From Virgibacillus proomii (lineage in GTDB: Bacteria; Bacillota; Bacilli; Bacillales; Amphibacillaceae): a stretch of DNA of 64,000 bases. Shown here piece after piece: positions 51,925-60,366 of this stretch. The notes under the pieces were generated by a model, which worked only from the letters and a program-made list of their open reading frames with translations, had not been told where the DNA came from and did not search any database. Each line of letters starts with the position of its first letter. The stretch's first letter is position 1. The stretch is from assembly GCF_018916875.1 (NCBI RefSeq), contig NZ_JAHLNO010000019.1, positions 62,001 through 126,000 on the forward strand. Reading direction: 5' to 3'. The translations under genes were made by a program, and so were the position numbers.

Positions 51925-52443
51925 ATGATGAAAAATTCACATCTAAAGGCTGAAGTACGTCACGTATTGGAGCAAGTGACAGATCCAGAAATGCCATTTA
52001 TTAATATTGTTGAACTGGGGATGCTCGAGGATATAACTGTTCAAGATGATGATTTTGTTCAAGTGACGCTATTGCCAACATTTAGCGGTTGTCCGGCATT
52101 AGACATGATTAAAGCCGATGTGAAAGAAAAGGCAAAAAAATTATTAAACGAATGGAATAATGACCTTGTGATTGAAGTTATATTTAGTTTTCATCCTCCG
52201 TGGACAACGGATCGAATCAGCGAGGAGGGAAAAGAAAAGTTAAAACGAAATGGAATTTCTCCACCGCCAGCACAGTATTCTGCAGGTGAATCTTGGAGAA
52301 TTGCATGTCCTTATTGTAATTCCATGTACACAACAATGGAGAATATTTTCGGACCAACAGCATGCCGAAGCATTCTTTATTGTAATAAATGTAAAAATCC
52401 ATTTGAAGCGATGAAGCCAATCGCTAATTTATCCCGCATGTAA
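51925..52443 (+). CDS. paaD: PaaD, iron-sulfur maturation factor of the epoxidase; C-terminus from a repeat
   Basis: About 172 residues. The N-terminal domain is the MIP18/SufT-like fold (TDPEMPFINIVELGML and LLPTFSGCPALDMI); the C-terminal part has cysteine pairs CPYC (about 128-131) and CNKC with a further Cys (TACRSILY), as in PaaD. It is needed for epoxidase activity, probably for cluster assembly. The native end is around FEAMKPI; the last residues ANLSRM and stop lie in the repeat that starts at 52428. Start is 51925 or 51928; GAGGGA lies 5-8 bases upstream. Confidence 0.88.
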   Translation: MMKNSHLKAEVRHVLEQVTDPEMPFINIVELGMLEDITVQDDDFVQVTLLPTFSGCPALDMIKADVKEKAKKLLNEWNNDLVIEVIFSFHPPWTTDRISEEGKEKLKRNGISPPPAQYSAGESWRIACPYCNSMYTTMENIFGPTACRSILYCNKCKNPFEAMKPIANLSRM

Positions 52444-52872
52444 CTTGCAGTAAGACCTCCCCTTCCATGCTATGAGGAAAAACCTAGGAGGTTAGGTGGG
52501 AGGATCTAACTGCAAGTAAATGCCCGATTGGTTCATCTAACATTTCTTGGGAAAAGCATTCCAAGAAATGAAGATTCACTTTATCCCGCATGTAAGGTGC
52601 CGTAAGTCTCCCACGTTAAGAGTCTGAGCTGGTACAAAAGGGTCAAGTGGAAGAAAACGTCACCTAAATGCCCGATTGGTTCATCTAACATTTCTTGGGA
52701 AAAGCATTCCAAGAAATGAAGATTCACTTTATCCCGCATGTAAGGTGCCGTAAGCTTTCCCACATTAAGAGTCTGAGCTGGTACAAATGGGTCAAGTGGA
52801 AAACGTCACCTAAATGCCCAATTCTATCAGTGAGAGATAAAAGAAAATCTCACTGATGAAGATTCAATTTAT
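52428..52872 (+). repeat. Array of three TTTAT repeats (family A) after paaD
   Basis: Copies at 52428-52584, 52580-52732 and 52728-52872 share TTTAT junctions. Copy one repeats the ACTTGCAGT / ACTGCAAGT variant; copies two and three have GGTGCCGT on the left but ACGTCACC on the right, a one-base break. Right stems are CATTTCTTGG / CCAAGAAATG twice, then CAGTGAGA / TCTCACTG in the last copy. Confidence 0.95.
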
Positions 52873-52890
52873 TCGAAAGGGTGGAAAATA

Positions 52891-53193
52891 ATGGTTAAGT
52901 TAATTGCACTTTATAAACAGCCGGATGACAAAGCTGCTTTTGATGAGCACTACCAGAATGTTCATACGCCGATCACAAAGAAGATACCTGGGTTACGTAA
53001 GATGGAGGTTACGAAAATTGTTGGTTCGCCTACAGGAAAAAGTAAGTACTATCTGTTATGCGAAATGTATTATGACGATCATGAATCATTAAAAGCTGCG
53101 ATGAAAACCAAAGAAGCAAAAGCCTCCGGAAAAGACCTGATGTCATTTGCAGGCGACTTGGTTACCATGATGATTGGTGAAGATGTTGAATAA
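52891..53193 (+). CDS. EthD-domain protein
   Basis: A 100-residue dimeric alpha/beta-barrel protein of the EthD family: LIALYKQPDDKAAFDEHY at the start with the typical VHTP.TKKIPGL continuation. Members occur as small accessory proteins in aromatic and ether degradation clusters; some act as isomerases or dehydratases, but no function is established here. AAAGGGTGG precedes the ATG. The paaF start lies within its last codons. Confidence 0.8.
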   Translation: MVKLIALYKQPDDKAAFDEHYQNVHTPITKKIPGLRKMEVTKIVGSPTGKSKYYLLCEMYYDDHESLKAAMKTKEAKASGKDLMSFAGDLVTMMIGEDVE

Positions 53194-53962
53194 CTATCAA
53201 TTTATTAAGGTTTGGACTGGCAATGGGATTGGAAAATTAAAGTTGCAACGCCCGGAAGTTTTAAACGCCATCAACCGATCCATGGTAGTAGAGATTTTAG
53301 CTGCTTTACGGGAATTTGATCAATTAGAACAAGTAAAAGTTATTGTTCTATCTGGCGCTGGCAGGTCATTTGCCGCTGGAGCAGACATTAAGGAAATGGC
53401 GGAGGAAAATGCGATTTCCATGGAGATGAAAAATCAATTTGCTGACTGGGACAAAATAGCATTAACTAAAAAGCCTGTTATAGCAGCCGTTCATGGATTT
53501 GCCCTTGGTGGTGGATTTGAGCTCGCATTATGTGCGGATATAGTATTTGCTGCAGCAAGCAGTAAGTTTGGATTTCCGGAAGTTAATCTTGGTGTTATGC
53601 CAAGCGCCGGCGGAACTGTAAAATTAACCAAACTGATGGGAAAAAGAAAGGCACTGGAATTTCTTTGGACTGGAAATCAACTTGAAGCAGAAGAAGCAAA
53701 GCATTGGGGTATCGTTAATCGAGTTTTGCCAGATGAACTTCTTTTACAGGAGACAATCGCTTTTGCCGAAAACCTGGCAAAGCAGCCTGCTTTATCCCTA
53801 CGGTTAATCAAAGACACGGTTGAAAAGGCAGAAGACTTGTCTGTATATGAAGCGATGCAATACGAACGGAAAAATTTTAATTTACTTTTTGCTTCTGAGG
53901 ATCAAAAAGAAGGTATGCAAGCTTTTATGGAAAAACGATCACCTCATTTCAAGGGGAAATAG
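53183..53962 (+). CDS. paaF: Enoyl-CoA hydratase (PaaF type)
   Basis: A 259-residue crotonase-fold enzyme. Oxyanion-hole motifs are clear: GAGRSFAAGADIKEM (near 53-67) and HGFALGGGFELAL (near 98-110); the catalytic glutamates are represented by PEVNLGVMPSAGG (near 126-138). In the phenylacetate pathway PaaF hydrates 2,3-dehydroadipyl-CoA. The start at ATG 53183 overlaps the EthD gene by 11 bp. Which of the three crotonase-fold genes in the locus is PaaF is an inference from order (PaaG follows). Confidence 0.8.
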   Translation: MLNNYQFIKVWTGNGIGKLKLQRPEVLNAINRSMVVEILAALREFDQLEQVKVIVLSGAGRSFAAGADIKEMAEENAISMEMKNQFADWDKIALTKKPVIAAVHGFALGGGFELALCADIVFAAASSKFGFPEVNLGVMPSAGGTVKLTKLMGKRKALEFLWTGNQLEAEEAKHWGIVNRVLPDELLLQETIAFAENLAKQPALSLRLIKDTVEKAEDLSVYEAMQYERKNFNLLFASEDQKEGMQAFMEKRSPHFKGK

Positions 53963-53975
53963 GGGGATGCAACAG

Positions 53976-54749
53976 ATGTATGAAACTATTCGTTATGAAA
54001 TAAAGGATAAGGTTGGCTGGCTAACATTGAACCGACCTGAAAAATTAAATGCGTTTACGAATACGATGAATCAAGAAATCATCGATGTGTTGAAAAAAGC
54101 AGAAAATAATAATCAAGTTCGTGTACTTGTTATTACCGGTGCAGGAAAAGCGTTCTGCTCCGGTGAAGATATAAGCAGTTTACAAGCAGATATGAACTTG
54201 GGAGAAATTATTAAATCTCGCTATAAGCCAATGATGGAGAAGCTAGCACAAGTAGAAAAGCCGGTTGTGGCCTCGGTAAACGGTGCTGCAGCAGGTGCCG
54301 GGTTTAGTCTGGCACTTGCATGTGACTTTCGAATCGTCTCAGAAAAGGCTTCCTTTATGGAGGCATTTATCCATATCGGTTTGATCCCTGATTCAGGAAA
54401 TTTATATTATCTGCCACGGATTGTTGGTCTAGCCAAGGCGCTGGAGTTAGCGATTTTAGGAGAAAAGCTAAAGGCTGATGAAGCGAGAAGGCTTGGAATT
54501 GTGACAAAAGTTGTTAAGCCTAATGAATTGGAAAAAGAAACAGTTGCTTTTGCTGAACGGTTAGCAAATATGCCAACAAAAGCTATCGGCTTAATTAAAC
54601 GCTACATGCAAAAAAGCTTTGAAATGAACTTAAGTAACATGTTGGATTATGAAGCGTACGGGCAGGAGATTGCCGGGGGAACAGAAGACTATGTGGAAGG
54701 GGTTCAGGCATTTCTTGCAAAACGTTCCCCTGAATATAAAGGATATTAA
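53976..54749 (+). CDS. paaG: Ring 1,2-epoxyphenylacetyl-CoA isomerase (PaaG type)
   Basis: A 257-residue crotonase-fold enzyme. GAGKAFCSGEDISSL (near 52-66) and NGAAAGAGFSLAL (near 97-109) form the oxyanion hole; the second catalytic position reads GLIPDSGNLYYLPR, with Asp instead of the hydratase Glu, which is characteristic of isomerases such as PaaG. It converts the ring epoxide to oxepin-CoA. The ATG at 53976 follows AGGGGGA, 13 bp after the paaF stop. Confidence 0.85.
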   Translation: MYETIRYEIKDKVGWLTLNRPEKLNAFTNTMNQEIIDVLKKAENNNQVRVLVITGAGKAFCSGEDISSLQADMNLGEIIKSRYKPMMEKLAQVEKPVVASVNGAAAGAGFSLALACDFRIVSEKASFMEAFIHIGLIPDSGNLYYLPRIVGLAKALELAILGEKLKADEARRLGIVTKVVKPNELEKETVAFAERLANMPTKAIGLIKRYMQKSFEMNLSNMLDYEAYGQEIAGGTEDYVEGVQAFLAKRSPEYKGY

Positions 54750-54767
54750 ACAAAGGGAGAGATGAAT

Positions 54768-56285
54768 ATGGTAAAAACGCAGGAACAACCTATTTTTGTA
54801 AAAGAGCTGAAGCGTGATATGTACCAAATGGTCATTAATGGAAAGCCTGTACATGCTAAATCAGGTGAAATGATGACAGTTTACAATCCTGCAACAGGTA
54901 AGGCAATTGCGGAAGTGCCAAAAGCTGATCGGGAGGATGTGGACACAGCTGTGGATGCTGCTCGAGCTGCTTTTGATCATGGGAAATGGAAACGTTATTC
55001 AGTCGGTAAGCGTGCTCGTGTATTAAATAAAATTGCCTCCATCATGCGAGTTCGATTTCATGAATTAGTTGAGATGGAAGTTATAAATAGTGGTAAAACA
55101 CTATCTGCAGCTCAAGGTCAGGTAATGCAGGCAATAGAGGATTTTGAGTTTTATGCAGGCGCTATTGTAGGGCATCGCGGTGATGTGAATAATGTGCCGG
55201 GACAGTTTTTTAATTATACACAGAAGGAGCCTACTGGTGTAGCAGCACAGATTATACCCTGGAATTACCCGCTGATGATGGCGGCATGGAAAGTAGCACC
55301 TGCGATTGCTGCAGGCTGTTCGGTTGTACTAAAGCCAGCCAGTTTAACACCAACTACGGCTATTTTGTTAGCGGAAATTTGTACAGAAGCGGGTGTACCG
55401 GATGGAGTCGTCAATGTGGTGACAGGACCGGGTACAACGATTGGAGCTTACTTAACGGAGCATGAAGCAATTGATAAGGTTGCCTTTACCGGAGAGACGA
55501 GTACGGGCAAAGATATTATGGCAAAAGCTTCGGAAACCTTAAAACGGGTAACGTTGGAATTAGGAGGAAAGTCTCCTAATATTGTGTTCCCAGATGCGGA
55601 TATAGATGCTGCTGTTAACGGATCAATTTTTGGTATCTTCTATAATACTGGTCAATCCTGTGAAGCAAGATCGCGGTTATTTATCCATGACAGTATTTAC
55701 GATGAATTTATGGAAAGCTTTCTTGCCAAGACCAGTCAATTAATTATCGAAGACCCATTGTCAGAGAAGTCTCATGTTGGAGCGATTATTAGTCAAAACC
55801 AGCTGGAAAGAATTCATGGCTATGTAGAAGAAGCAAAACAAGAAGGAGCAACCGTTGTAGCTGGCGGACACCCTTTAAAAGTGGAAGGTTTTGAAGATGG
55901 CTATTGGTATGCACCAACGATTATTACAGGGGTAACAAACGATATGAAAATTGCTCAGGAGGAAGTATTTGGCCCTGTCGTAGTAGTTATGAAATTTACT
56001 GATGAAAAAGAAGTTATTCAGCTAGCTAATGATACGAGATATGGTCTTGCTGCTGCTATTTGGGCAAAAGATCAAGGGCTAATTAAGCGAGTGTCGGATG
56101 GACTCCAAGCAGGTGTTGTTATGGTAAACTGTCCATTTTCTGCTTTTCCGGGAACTCCTTTTGGCGGATATAAGCAGTCCGGTTTTGGCCGTGAACTAGG
56201 TATTGAAACTCTAGAACTGTATACAGAAACAAAAAGTGTCCTTTCCTTTGCTGGAAGGAAGCCGCTTAATCCATTTAACTTATAA
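54768..56285 (+). CDS. Aldehyde dehydrogenase of the paa locus
   Basis: About 505 residues with complete aldehyde dehydrogenase motifs: IIPWNYPLMMAAWK, FTGETSTGKD, LELGGKSPNIVF and catalytic Cys in NTGQSCEARSR (near 305). Two roles fit the locus: oxidation of phenylacetaldehyde to phenylacetate, or the semialdehyde dehydrogenase step carried out in other bacteria by the PaaZ dehydrogenase domain. It lacks a fused hydratase domain, so it is not a full PaaZ. GGGAGAG stands before ATG 54768. It is the last gene before a terminator. Confidence 0.8.
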   Translation: MVKTQEQPIFVKELKRDMYQMVINGKPVHAKSGEMMTVYNPATGKAIAEVPKADREDVDTAVDAARAAFDHGKWKRYSVGKRARVLNKIASIMRVRFHELVEMEVINSGKTLSAAQGQVMQAIEDFEFYAGAIVGHRGDVNNVPGQFFNYTQKEPTGVAAQIIPWNYPLMMAAWKVAPAIAAGCSVVLKPASLTPTTAILLAEICTEAGVPDGVVNVVTGPGTTIGAYLTEHEAIDKVAFTGETSTGKDIMAKASETLKRVTLELGGKSPNIVFPDADIDAAVNGSIFGIFYNTGQSCEARSRLFIHDSIYDEFMESFLAKTSQLIIEDPLSEKSHVGAIISQNQLERIHGYVEEAKQEGATVVAGGHPLKVEGFEDGYWYAPTIITGVTNDMKIAQEEVFGPVVVVMKFTDEKEVIQLANDTRYGLAAAIWAKDQGLIKRVSDGLQAGVVMVNCPFSAFPGTPFGGYKQSGFGRELGIETLELYTETKSVLSFAGRKPLNPFNL

Positions 56286-56344
56286 GAAGAGCGGCTAACC
56301 TCAAATAGAAAAGACCATTACAGTCTGGAGAGATACTTCTAGAT

Positions 56345-56388
56345 AAAAGCGAACGAATATCCACTTATGGAAAAAGTTCGCTTTTTAT
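56345..56388 (+). terminator. Intrinsic terminator, its T-tract used by a repeat
   Basis: AAAAGCGAAC (56345-56354) pairs with GTTCGCTTTT (56376-56385) and runs into TTTTTAT. The family A repeat starts at the TTTAT of this tract. Confidence 0.75.
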
Positions 56389-56560
56389 CCCGTATGTAAG
56401 GTGCCGTAAGACTCCCACTTCAAGACCTGAGTTGATACAAAAGGGTCTAAGTGAGAGAAAACGGCACCTAAATGCCCGATTCGTTCAAGGGCCTTTAGGT
56501 CATACCTAACATTCAATAGGAGATGGAAAAAAACTCCTACTGAATGAAGTTTCACTTTAT
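56384..56560 (+). repeat. TTTAT repeat (family A), 177 bp
   Basis: Full copy with the GGCCTTTAGGTCATACC insertion between the hairpins. Left stems AGGTGCCGT / ACGGCACCT and CTCCCACTT / AAGTGAGAG; right stem CATTCAATAGGAG / CTCCTACTGAATG. The 56561-56936 gap that follows contains broken frames only, and no gene I can support. Confidence 0.92.
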
Positions 56561-56936
56561 CCTTATCGAGTACTGTTCAATAAGATGGGGATTGGGGGGC
56601 TTGAGTTTCATTACTTATATACTAACTACATCCACTGTGATAATTGAAATTATACTATCTCAAGCTTTGACCTGACACGACGTGTTAGTGTCAATCTTAC
56701 AATAGGAGAAGAAAACACCGAAAGTGATACATCGCATCTTTTCTAGGAATAGCGATCTTAGCCGCCCCCAATACGTGTCTTAACTTTAGTGCAAAATCTA
56801 GTCGTACGATGAAATCGGCTGTTCATTTCTACCGAATTTTCGAAGTTCTTTTACAGAAAAACATTTGATCAGCTGATATTCGGTACGAGTAGAAGTGTTT
56901 ATGAATTAGAAAGAATAGAGAAAGGGGATTTTTCAA

Positions 56937-57800
56937 ATGAGTGATAGCTTAGTCGTTATTGGGGCGGGAGTAATGGGAAGGGGAATTGCTTATGTCGCTT
57001 CATTAGGTGGTTATTTTGTGAAGCTTGTTGATATAAAACAGGAAATACTTGAGCAAGCAAAAGCAGAAATTAACAAGCTTTATGAAAAAGGAGTCTCCTA
57101 TGGAAAGGTAACAGAAGCTAAGGCAAATGAGGGAAAGGCTAATATTTGTTATGAAACAGAGTTAGAAACAGCGGTAAAAGATGCCACGATTATTATTGAG
57201 GCTGTACCTGAAGTAAAAGAAATAAAAAGGAAAATATTTGCAAGCATCGACCGTGCTGCACCAAAGAACTGTGTGTTTGCTACAAATACATCGACCATGA
57301 GCCCAACGGAAATAGCTTCATATACAACGAAACCAGATTTAGTAATTGCCATGCATTTTTTTAATCCAGTTCATAAAATGCCTCTGATTGAAATTATACG
57401 CGGCTTGGAAACAAGTGATGAGACAGCTGAATTTGCTGAAATAGTTGCCCGAAAAATGGGAAAAGAAACAGTGACCATCAATGAATTTCCGGGATTTGTA
57501 ACAAGTCGCATTAGTTGTTTAGTTGGGAATGAAGCATTTTATATGCTACAGGAAGGACTGGGAACTCCGGAAGAAATCGATAAAGCTATTAAACTTGGAT
57601 TAAATTATCCGATGGGACCGTTTGAGTTAGGAGATTTAGTCGGTTTAGATACAAGACTTCATAATCTCTGCTATTTACATCAAACATTAGGTGATAAATA
57701 TCGTCCCGCACCACTTCTAGAACAATATGTAAAAGCTGGGAGATTAGGACGTAAAACAGGAAAAGGCGTTTACGACTATGAAGGAGAGGGAGATGGATGA
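56937..57800 (+). CDS. paaH: 3-hydroxyacyl-CoA dehydrogenase
   Basis: A 287-residue single-domain dehydrogenase of the PaaH/HbdA type. The NAD motif is [14 protein letters not shown] (near 8-21), the catalytic His is in [16 protein letters not shown] (near 138-153), with [11 protein letters not shown] following. It oxidises 3-hydroxyadipyl-CoA to 3-oxoadipyl-CoA. AAAGGGG precedes the ATG; the thiolase start overlaps its stop (ATGA), so the two are translated together. Confidence 0.92.
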   Translation: MSDSLVVIGAGVMGRGIAYVASLGGYFVKLVDIKQEILEQAKAEINKLYEKGVSYGKVTEAKANEGKANICYETELETAVKDATIIIEAVPEVKEIKRKIFASIDRAAPKNCVFATNTSTMSPTEIASYTTKPDLVIAMHFFNPVHKMPLIEIIRGLETSDETAEFAEIVARKMGKETVTINEFPGFVTSRISCLVGNEAFYMLQEGLGTPEEIDKAIKLGLNYPMGPFELGDLVGLDTRLHNLCYLHQTLGDKYRPAPLLEQYVKAGRLGRKTGKGVYDYEGEGDG

Positions 57801-58993
57801 AAGAAGTTGTCATTGTTGATGCAGTAAGAACCCCAATTGGCCGATATAATGGTGTATTAAAATATGTGCGACCGGATGATCTGGCGGGGGCGGTAGTAAA
57901 GGGAATCATAGATAGACAGCCAAAACTGCCGGTAGAAGCAATTGAAGAAGTTATTATGGGTAACGCTAATGGAGCTGGAGAAGAAAATAGAAATGTTGCC
58001 CGCATGGCTGCACTACTTGCCGGACTTCCCGTTCATGTAACCGGCACAACAGTAAATCGTCTTTGCGGCTCAGGTTTAGATGCAGTTAATATGGCAGCAC
58101 GGGCGATTATGGTTGGGGATGGAGACATTTATATAGCCGGTGGAACAGAGAGCATGACAAGAGCACCATTTGTTCTGCCAAAACCTGAATTGGGATTTTC
58201 GCGAGGGAATAAGACCTTGCTTGATACTACCATTGGCTGGCGTTTTATTAATCCAAAGCTGGAGGCAATGTATGGTGCTGATTCCATGCCACAAACTGCA
58301 GAAAATGTAGCGAAACGTTTTAATATAACGAGAGAAGAACAAGATGATTTTGCCCATAATAGTCAAATGAAGGCGAAAAAGGCATTAGAAGCGGGAAGGT
58401 TTAGCGATGAACTCATTCCGGTTACGTATACACTCAATGGGGAGGAAATTACGGTTGATAAAGATGAGCATCCACGTCCAACAACAACCCGTGAAAAATT
58501 AGCCAACTTAAAGCCAATATATAAAGGAGGAACAGTTACGGCGGGTAATGCATCAGGAATAAATGATGGAGCATCGGCATTGTTATTAATGAGTAAAGAA
58601 AAAGCGGAACAATTAGGTATCAAGCCTATGGTACGCTACATAGCGAGCGGAGCTGCCGGACTTGAGCCTGCCATCATGGGACTTGGACCTATTGAAGCAA
58701 CTAAAAAAGCATTGCAACGAGCCAATTTAGAAGTAGCAGAGCTTGATTTAGTCGAATTGAATGAAGCATTTGCATCACAGTCACTGGTATGTATAACACA
58801 ACTTGAGTTGAATCCGGATATAGTAAATGTAAATGGAGGAGCGATCGCATTTGGTCATCCATTAGGAGCAAGTGGATCGAGAATCCTCACGACATTAGTG
58901 CATGAAATGTGCCGCAGGGATGCTAAATATGGTCTTGCCACGATGTGTATCGGTGTAGGCCAGGGGATTGCAACCATTGTTGAAAAGATGTAA
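57797..58993 (+). CDS. paaJ: Beta-ketoadipyl-CoA / acetyl-CoA thiolase
   Basis: A 398-residue thiolase with nucleophilic Cys in LCGSGLDAV (near 90), His in [17 protein letters not shown] (near 354) and second Cys in MCIGVGQG (near 384). It would cleave 3-oxoadipyl-CoA to succinyl-CoA and acetyl-CoA, and possibly the earlier 3-oxo-5,6-dehydrosuberyl-CoA. Translational coupling with paaH and the downstream enoyl-CoA hydratase supports the pathway role. Confidence 0.9.
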   Translation: MKEVVIVDAVRTPIGRYNGVLKYVRPDDLAGAVVKGIIDRQPKLPVEAIEEVIMGNANGAGEENRNVARMAALLAGLPVHVTGTTVNRLCGSGLDAVNMAARAIMVGDGDIYIAGGTESMTRAPFVLPKPELGFSRGNKTLLDTTIGWRFINPKLEAMYGADSMPQTAENVAKRFNITREEQDDFAHNSQMKAKKALEAGRFSDELIPVTYTLNGEEITVDKDEHPRPTTTREKLANLKPIYKGGTVTAGNASGINDGASALLLMSKEKAEQLGIKPMVRYIASGAAGLEPAIMGLGPIEATKKALQRANLEVAELDLVELNEAFASQSLVCITQLELNPDIVNVNGGAIAFGHPLGASGSRILTTLVHEMCRRDAKYGLATMCIGVGQGIATIVEKM

Positions 58994-59013
58994 ATGGAGA
59001 GGAGAGCGTAAGA

Positions 59014-59790
59014 ATGAGCCATGTTTTATTAGAAAAGAAAGAACAAATTGCCTATATTACAATGAATAGACCTGAAGTATTGAACTGTTTTAATTATTGT
59101 ACATTGCTAGAGTTAGAGAGAGTGATAGAAGATTTATCGATCGATCAGAATATAAGAATTGTGGTCATTACAGGAAGCGGCGATAAAGCCTTTAGTGCGG
59201 GAGCTGATTTAAAAGAGCGTAGACATTTAGGAAAGAAAGAAGTAATCCGGAATGTAAAAAAGATTAGTTCTGTGTTTGAACAGGTTGCAAATTTACCTCA
59301 ACCGACTATTGCGTTAATAAATGGATATGCATTTGGTGGAGGTTTTGAACTTGCGCTTGCTTGTGACTTTCGTATATCCGTTTCTTATGCGACAATGGGA
59401 TTAACGGAAACAAGTATGGGAATCATTCCTGGTGCTGGTGGTACGCAGCGACTCCCAAGGTTAATAGGACAGGCGAGAGCAATGGAGTTGATTTTAACTG
59501 CGAAACGGATTTCCGCGGAGGAAGCTTTTGAGTACGGTCTCGTTAACAAGGTAGTAGAGTCGAAAGAACTTTTAGAAAGCTGTGAATTATTTGCTGAATC
59601 GATTATGAACAATGCACCAATTGCAGTTCAGCAAGCAAAATTTGCGATTCAAAATGGGATGAACACGGATCTAAAAACAGGGATAAAACTAGAAGAGAAT
59701 GCATACCGACTGACTATTCCAACAAAAGATCGAATAGAAGCACTTGCAGCATTTAATGAAAAAAGACCTCCCCAATTCATTGGTGAATAA
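59014..59790 (+). CDS. Enoyl-CoA hydratase/isomerase family protein
   Basis: A 258-residue crotonase-fold enzyme with both hydratase glutamates: oxyanion motifs GSGDKAFSAGADLKE (near 53-67) and NGYAFGGGFELAL (near 98-110), then TETSMGIIPGAGGTQRLPR (near 126-144). It resembles classical short-chain enoyl-CoA hydratases more than the paaF copy does, so it may be the hydratase working with PaaH and PaaJ. GGAGAGGAG precedes the ATG, 20 bp after the thiolase. Confidence 0.85.
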   Translation: MSHVLLEKKEQIAYITMNRPEVLNCFNYCTLLELERVIEDLSIDQNIRIVVITGSGDKAFSAGADLKERRHLGKKEVIRNVKKISSVFEQVANLPQPTIALINGYAFGGGFELALACDFRISVSYATMGLTETSMGIIPGAGGTQRLPRLIGQARAMELILTAKRISAEEAFEYGLVNKVVESKELLESCELFAESIMNNAPIAVQQAKFAIQNGMNTDLKTGIKLEENAYRLTIPTKDRIEALAAFNEKRPPQFIGE

Positions 59791-59806
59791 TATCTATTGC
59801 TGTCTC

Positions 59807-59828
59807 GAAAACGATATCCGTTTTTACA
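59807..59828 (+). terminator. Small terminator-like hairpin
   Basis: AAAACG (59808-59813) pairs with CGTTTT (59819-59824), followed by TACATTTTTTT. Short stem, but well placed after the last gene of the paaH operon. Confidence 0.5.
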
Positions 59829-59883
59829 TTTTTTTAATAGTAACTTTATCTGGTTTATGTGCTAGAAACGTATCTTCTGATAG

Positions 59884-60036
59884 GTCAACATTGGCTCAAG
59901 TCTAAAGGAAGGCCGGCTAAAAGCGGGCTTCTCGCTCAGGTGTCCGCATACCCCTGTTGCAGGGGATGTTTCCTTTATCCTCTCAAAAGCTCTTCAGTTT
60001 GTATGCCACTAACCAGGCGCTTCCAGTTTTTGTTCC
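59884..60036 (+). repeat. Repeat family B, near-complete copy
   Basis: Contains CTAAAGGAAGGCCGGCTAAA, the hairpin CCCCTGTTGCAGGGG and the tail CTTCAGTTTGTATGCC...GGCGCTTCCAG. Matches 35724-35884 in inverse orientation and partial copies at 5476-5550 and 46115-46192. It abuts an IS4 end. Origin unknown. Confidence 0.65.
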
Positions 60037-60283
60037 ACTATAGGAAAGTATAAAACTTTATGGTTTATCCCGCATGTAAGGTGCCGTAAGATTCTCACTT
60101 CAAGAGCCTTTAGTTGATACACAAAGGGTCAAAGTGGGAGAAAACGGCACCTAAATGCCCGATTGGTTCAACTAACATTCAGTAGGAGAGGGAAGAAAAC
60201 TCCTACTGAATGAAGTTTCACTTTATAGTATAAGAAAAACTACAGCTTTCGCTAAGGACTTGGCGACAAGCCAAGTTTTTCTA
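60037..60283 (-). mobile_element. Solo IS4-family end interrupted by a TTTAT repeat
   Basis: 60037-60063 and 60227-60283 together reconstitute the same about 95-bp IS4 end seen at 11161-11256 (CTATAGGAAAGTATAAAA..., then AGTATAAGAAAAACTA...GACTTGGCGACAAGCC). The family A repeat at 60064-60226 splits it at TTTAT. Confidence 0.8.
60064..60226 (+). repeat. TTTAT repeat (family A) nested in an IS4 end
   Basis: A 163-bp copy: left stems AGGTGCCGT / ACGGCACCT and TCTCACTT / AAGTGGGAG, right stem CATTCAGTAGGAG / CTCCTACTGAATG. Comparison with the uninterrupted site at 11189-11193 shows TTTAT present once in the empty site and at both ends here. Confidence 0.95.
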
Positions 60284-60366
60284 AGCTTCATGGAACGTGT
60301 TTATTCCATTATGAATCGTTACACAGCAAAAAATAGATGGTTTAACAGATGAAAAGGATGATCAAA

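Noticed and set aside
53820-53975. Upstream in-frame extension of paaG
   Set aside because: It lies entirely inside paaF in another frame; the AGGGGGA site points to ATG 53976.
56690-56800. Protein-like stretch GIAILAAPNTCLNF in one frame
   Set aside because: In this reading the triplets run through stops on both sides, there is no start, and I cannot match it to a family.
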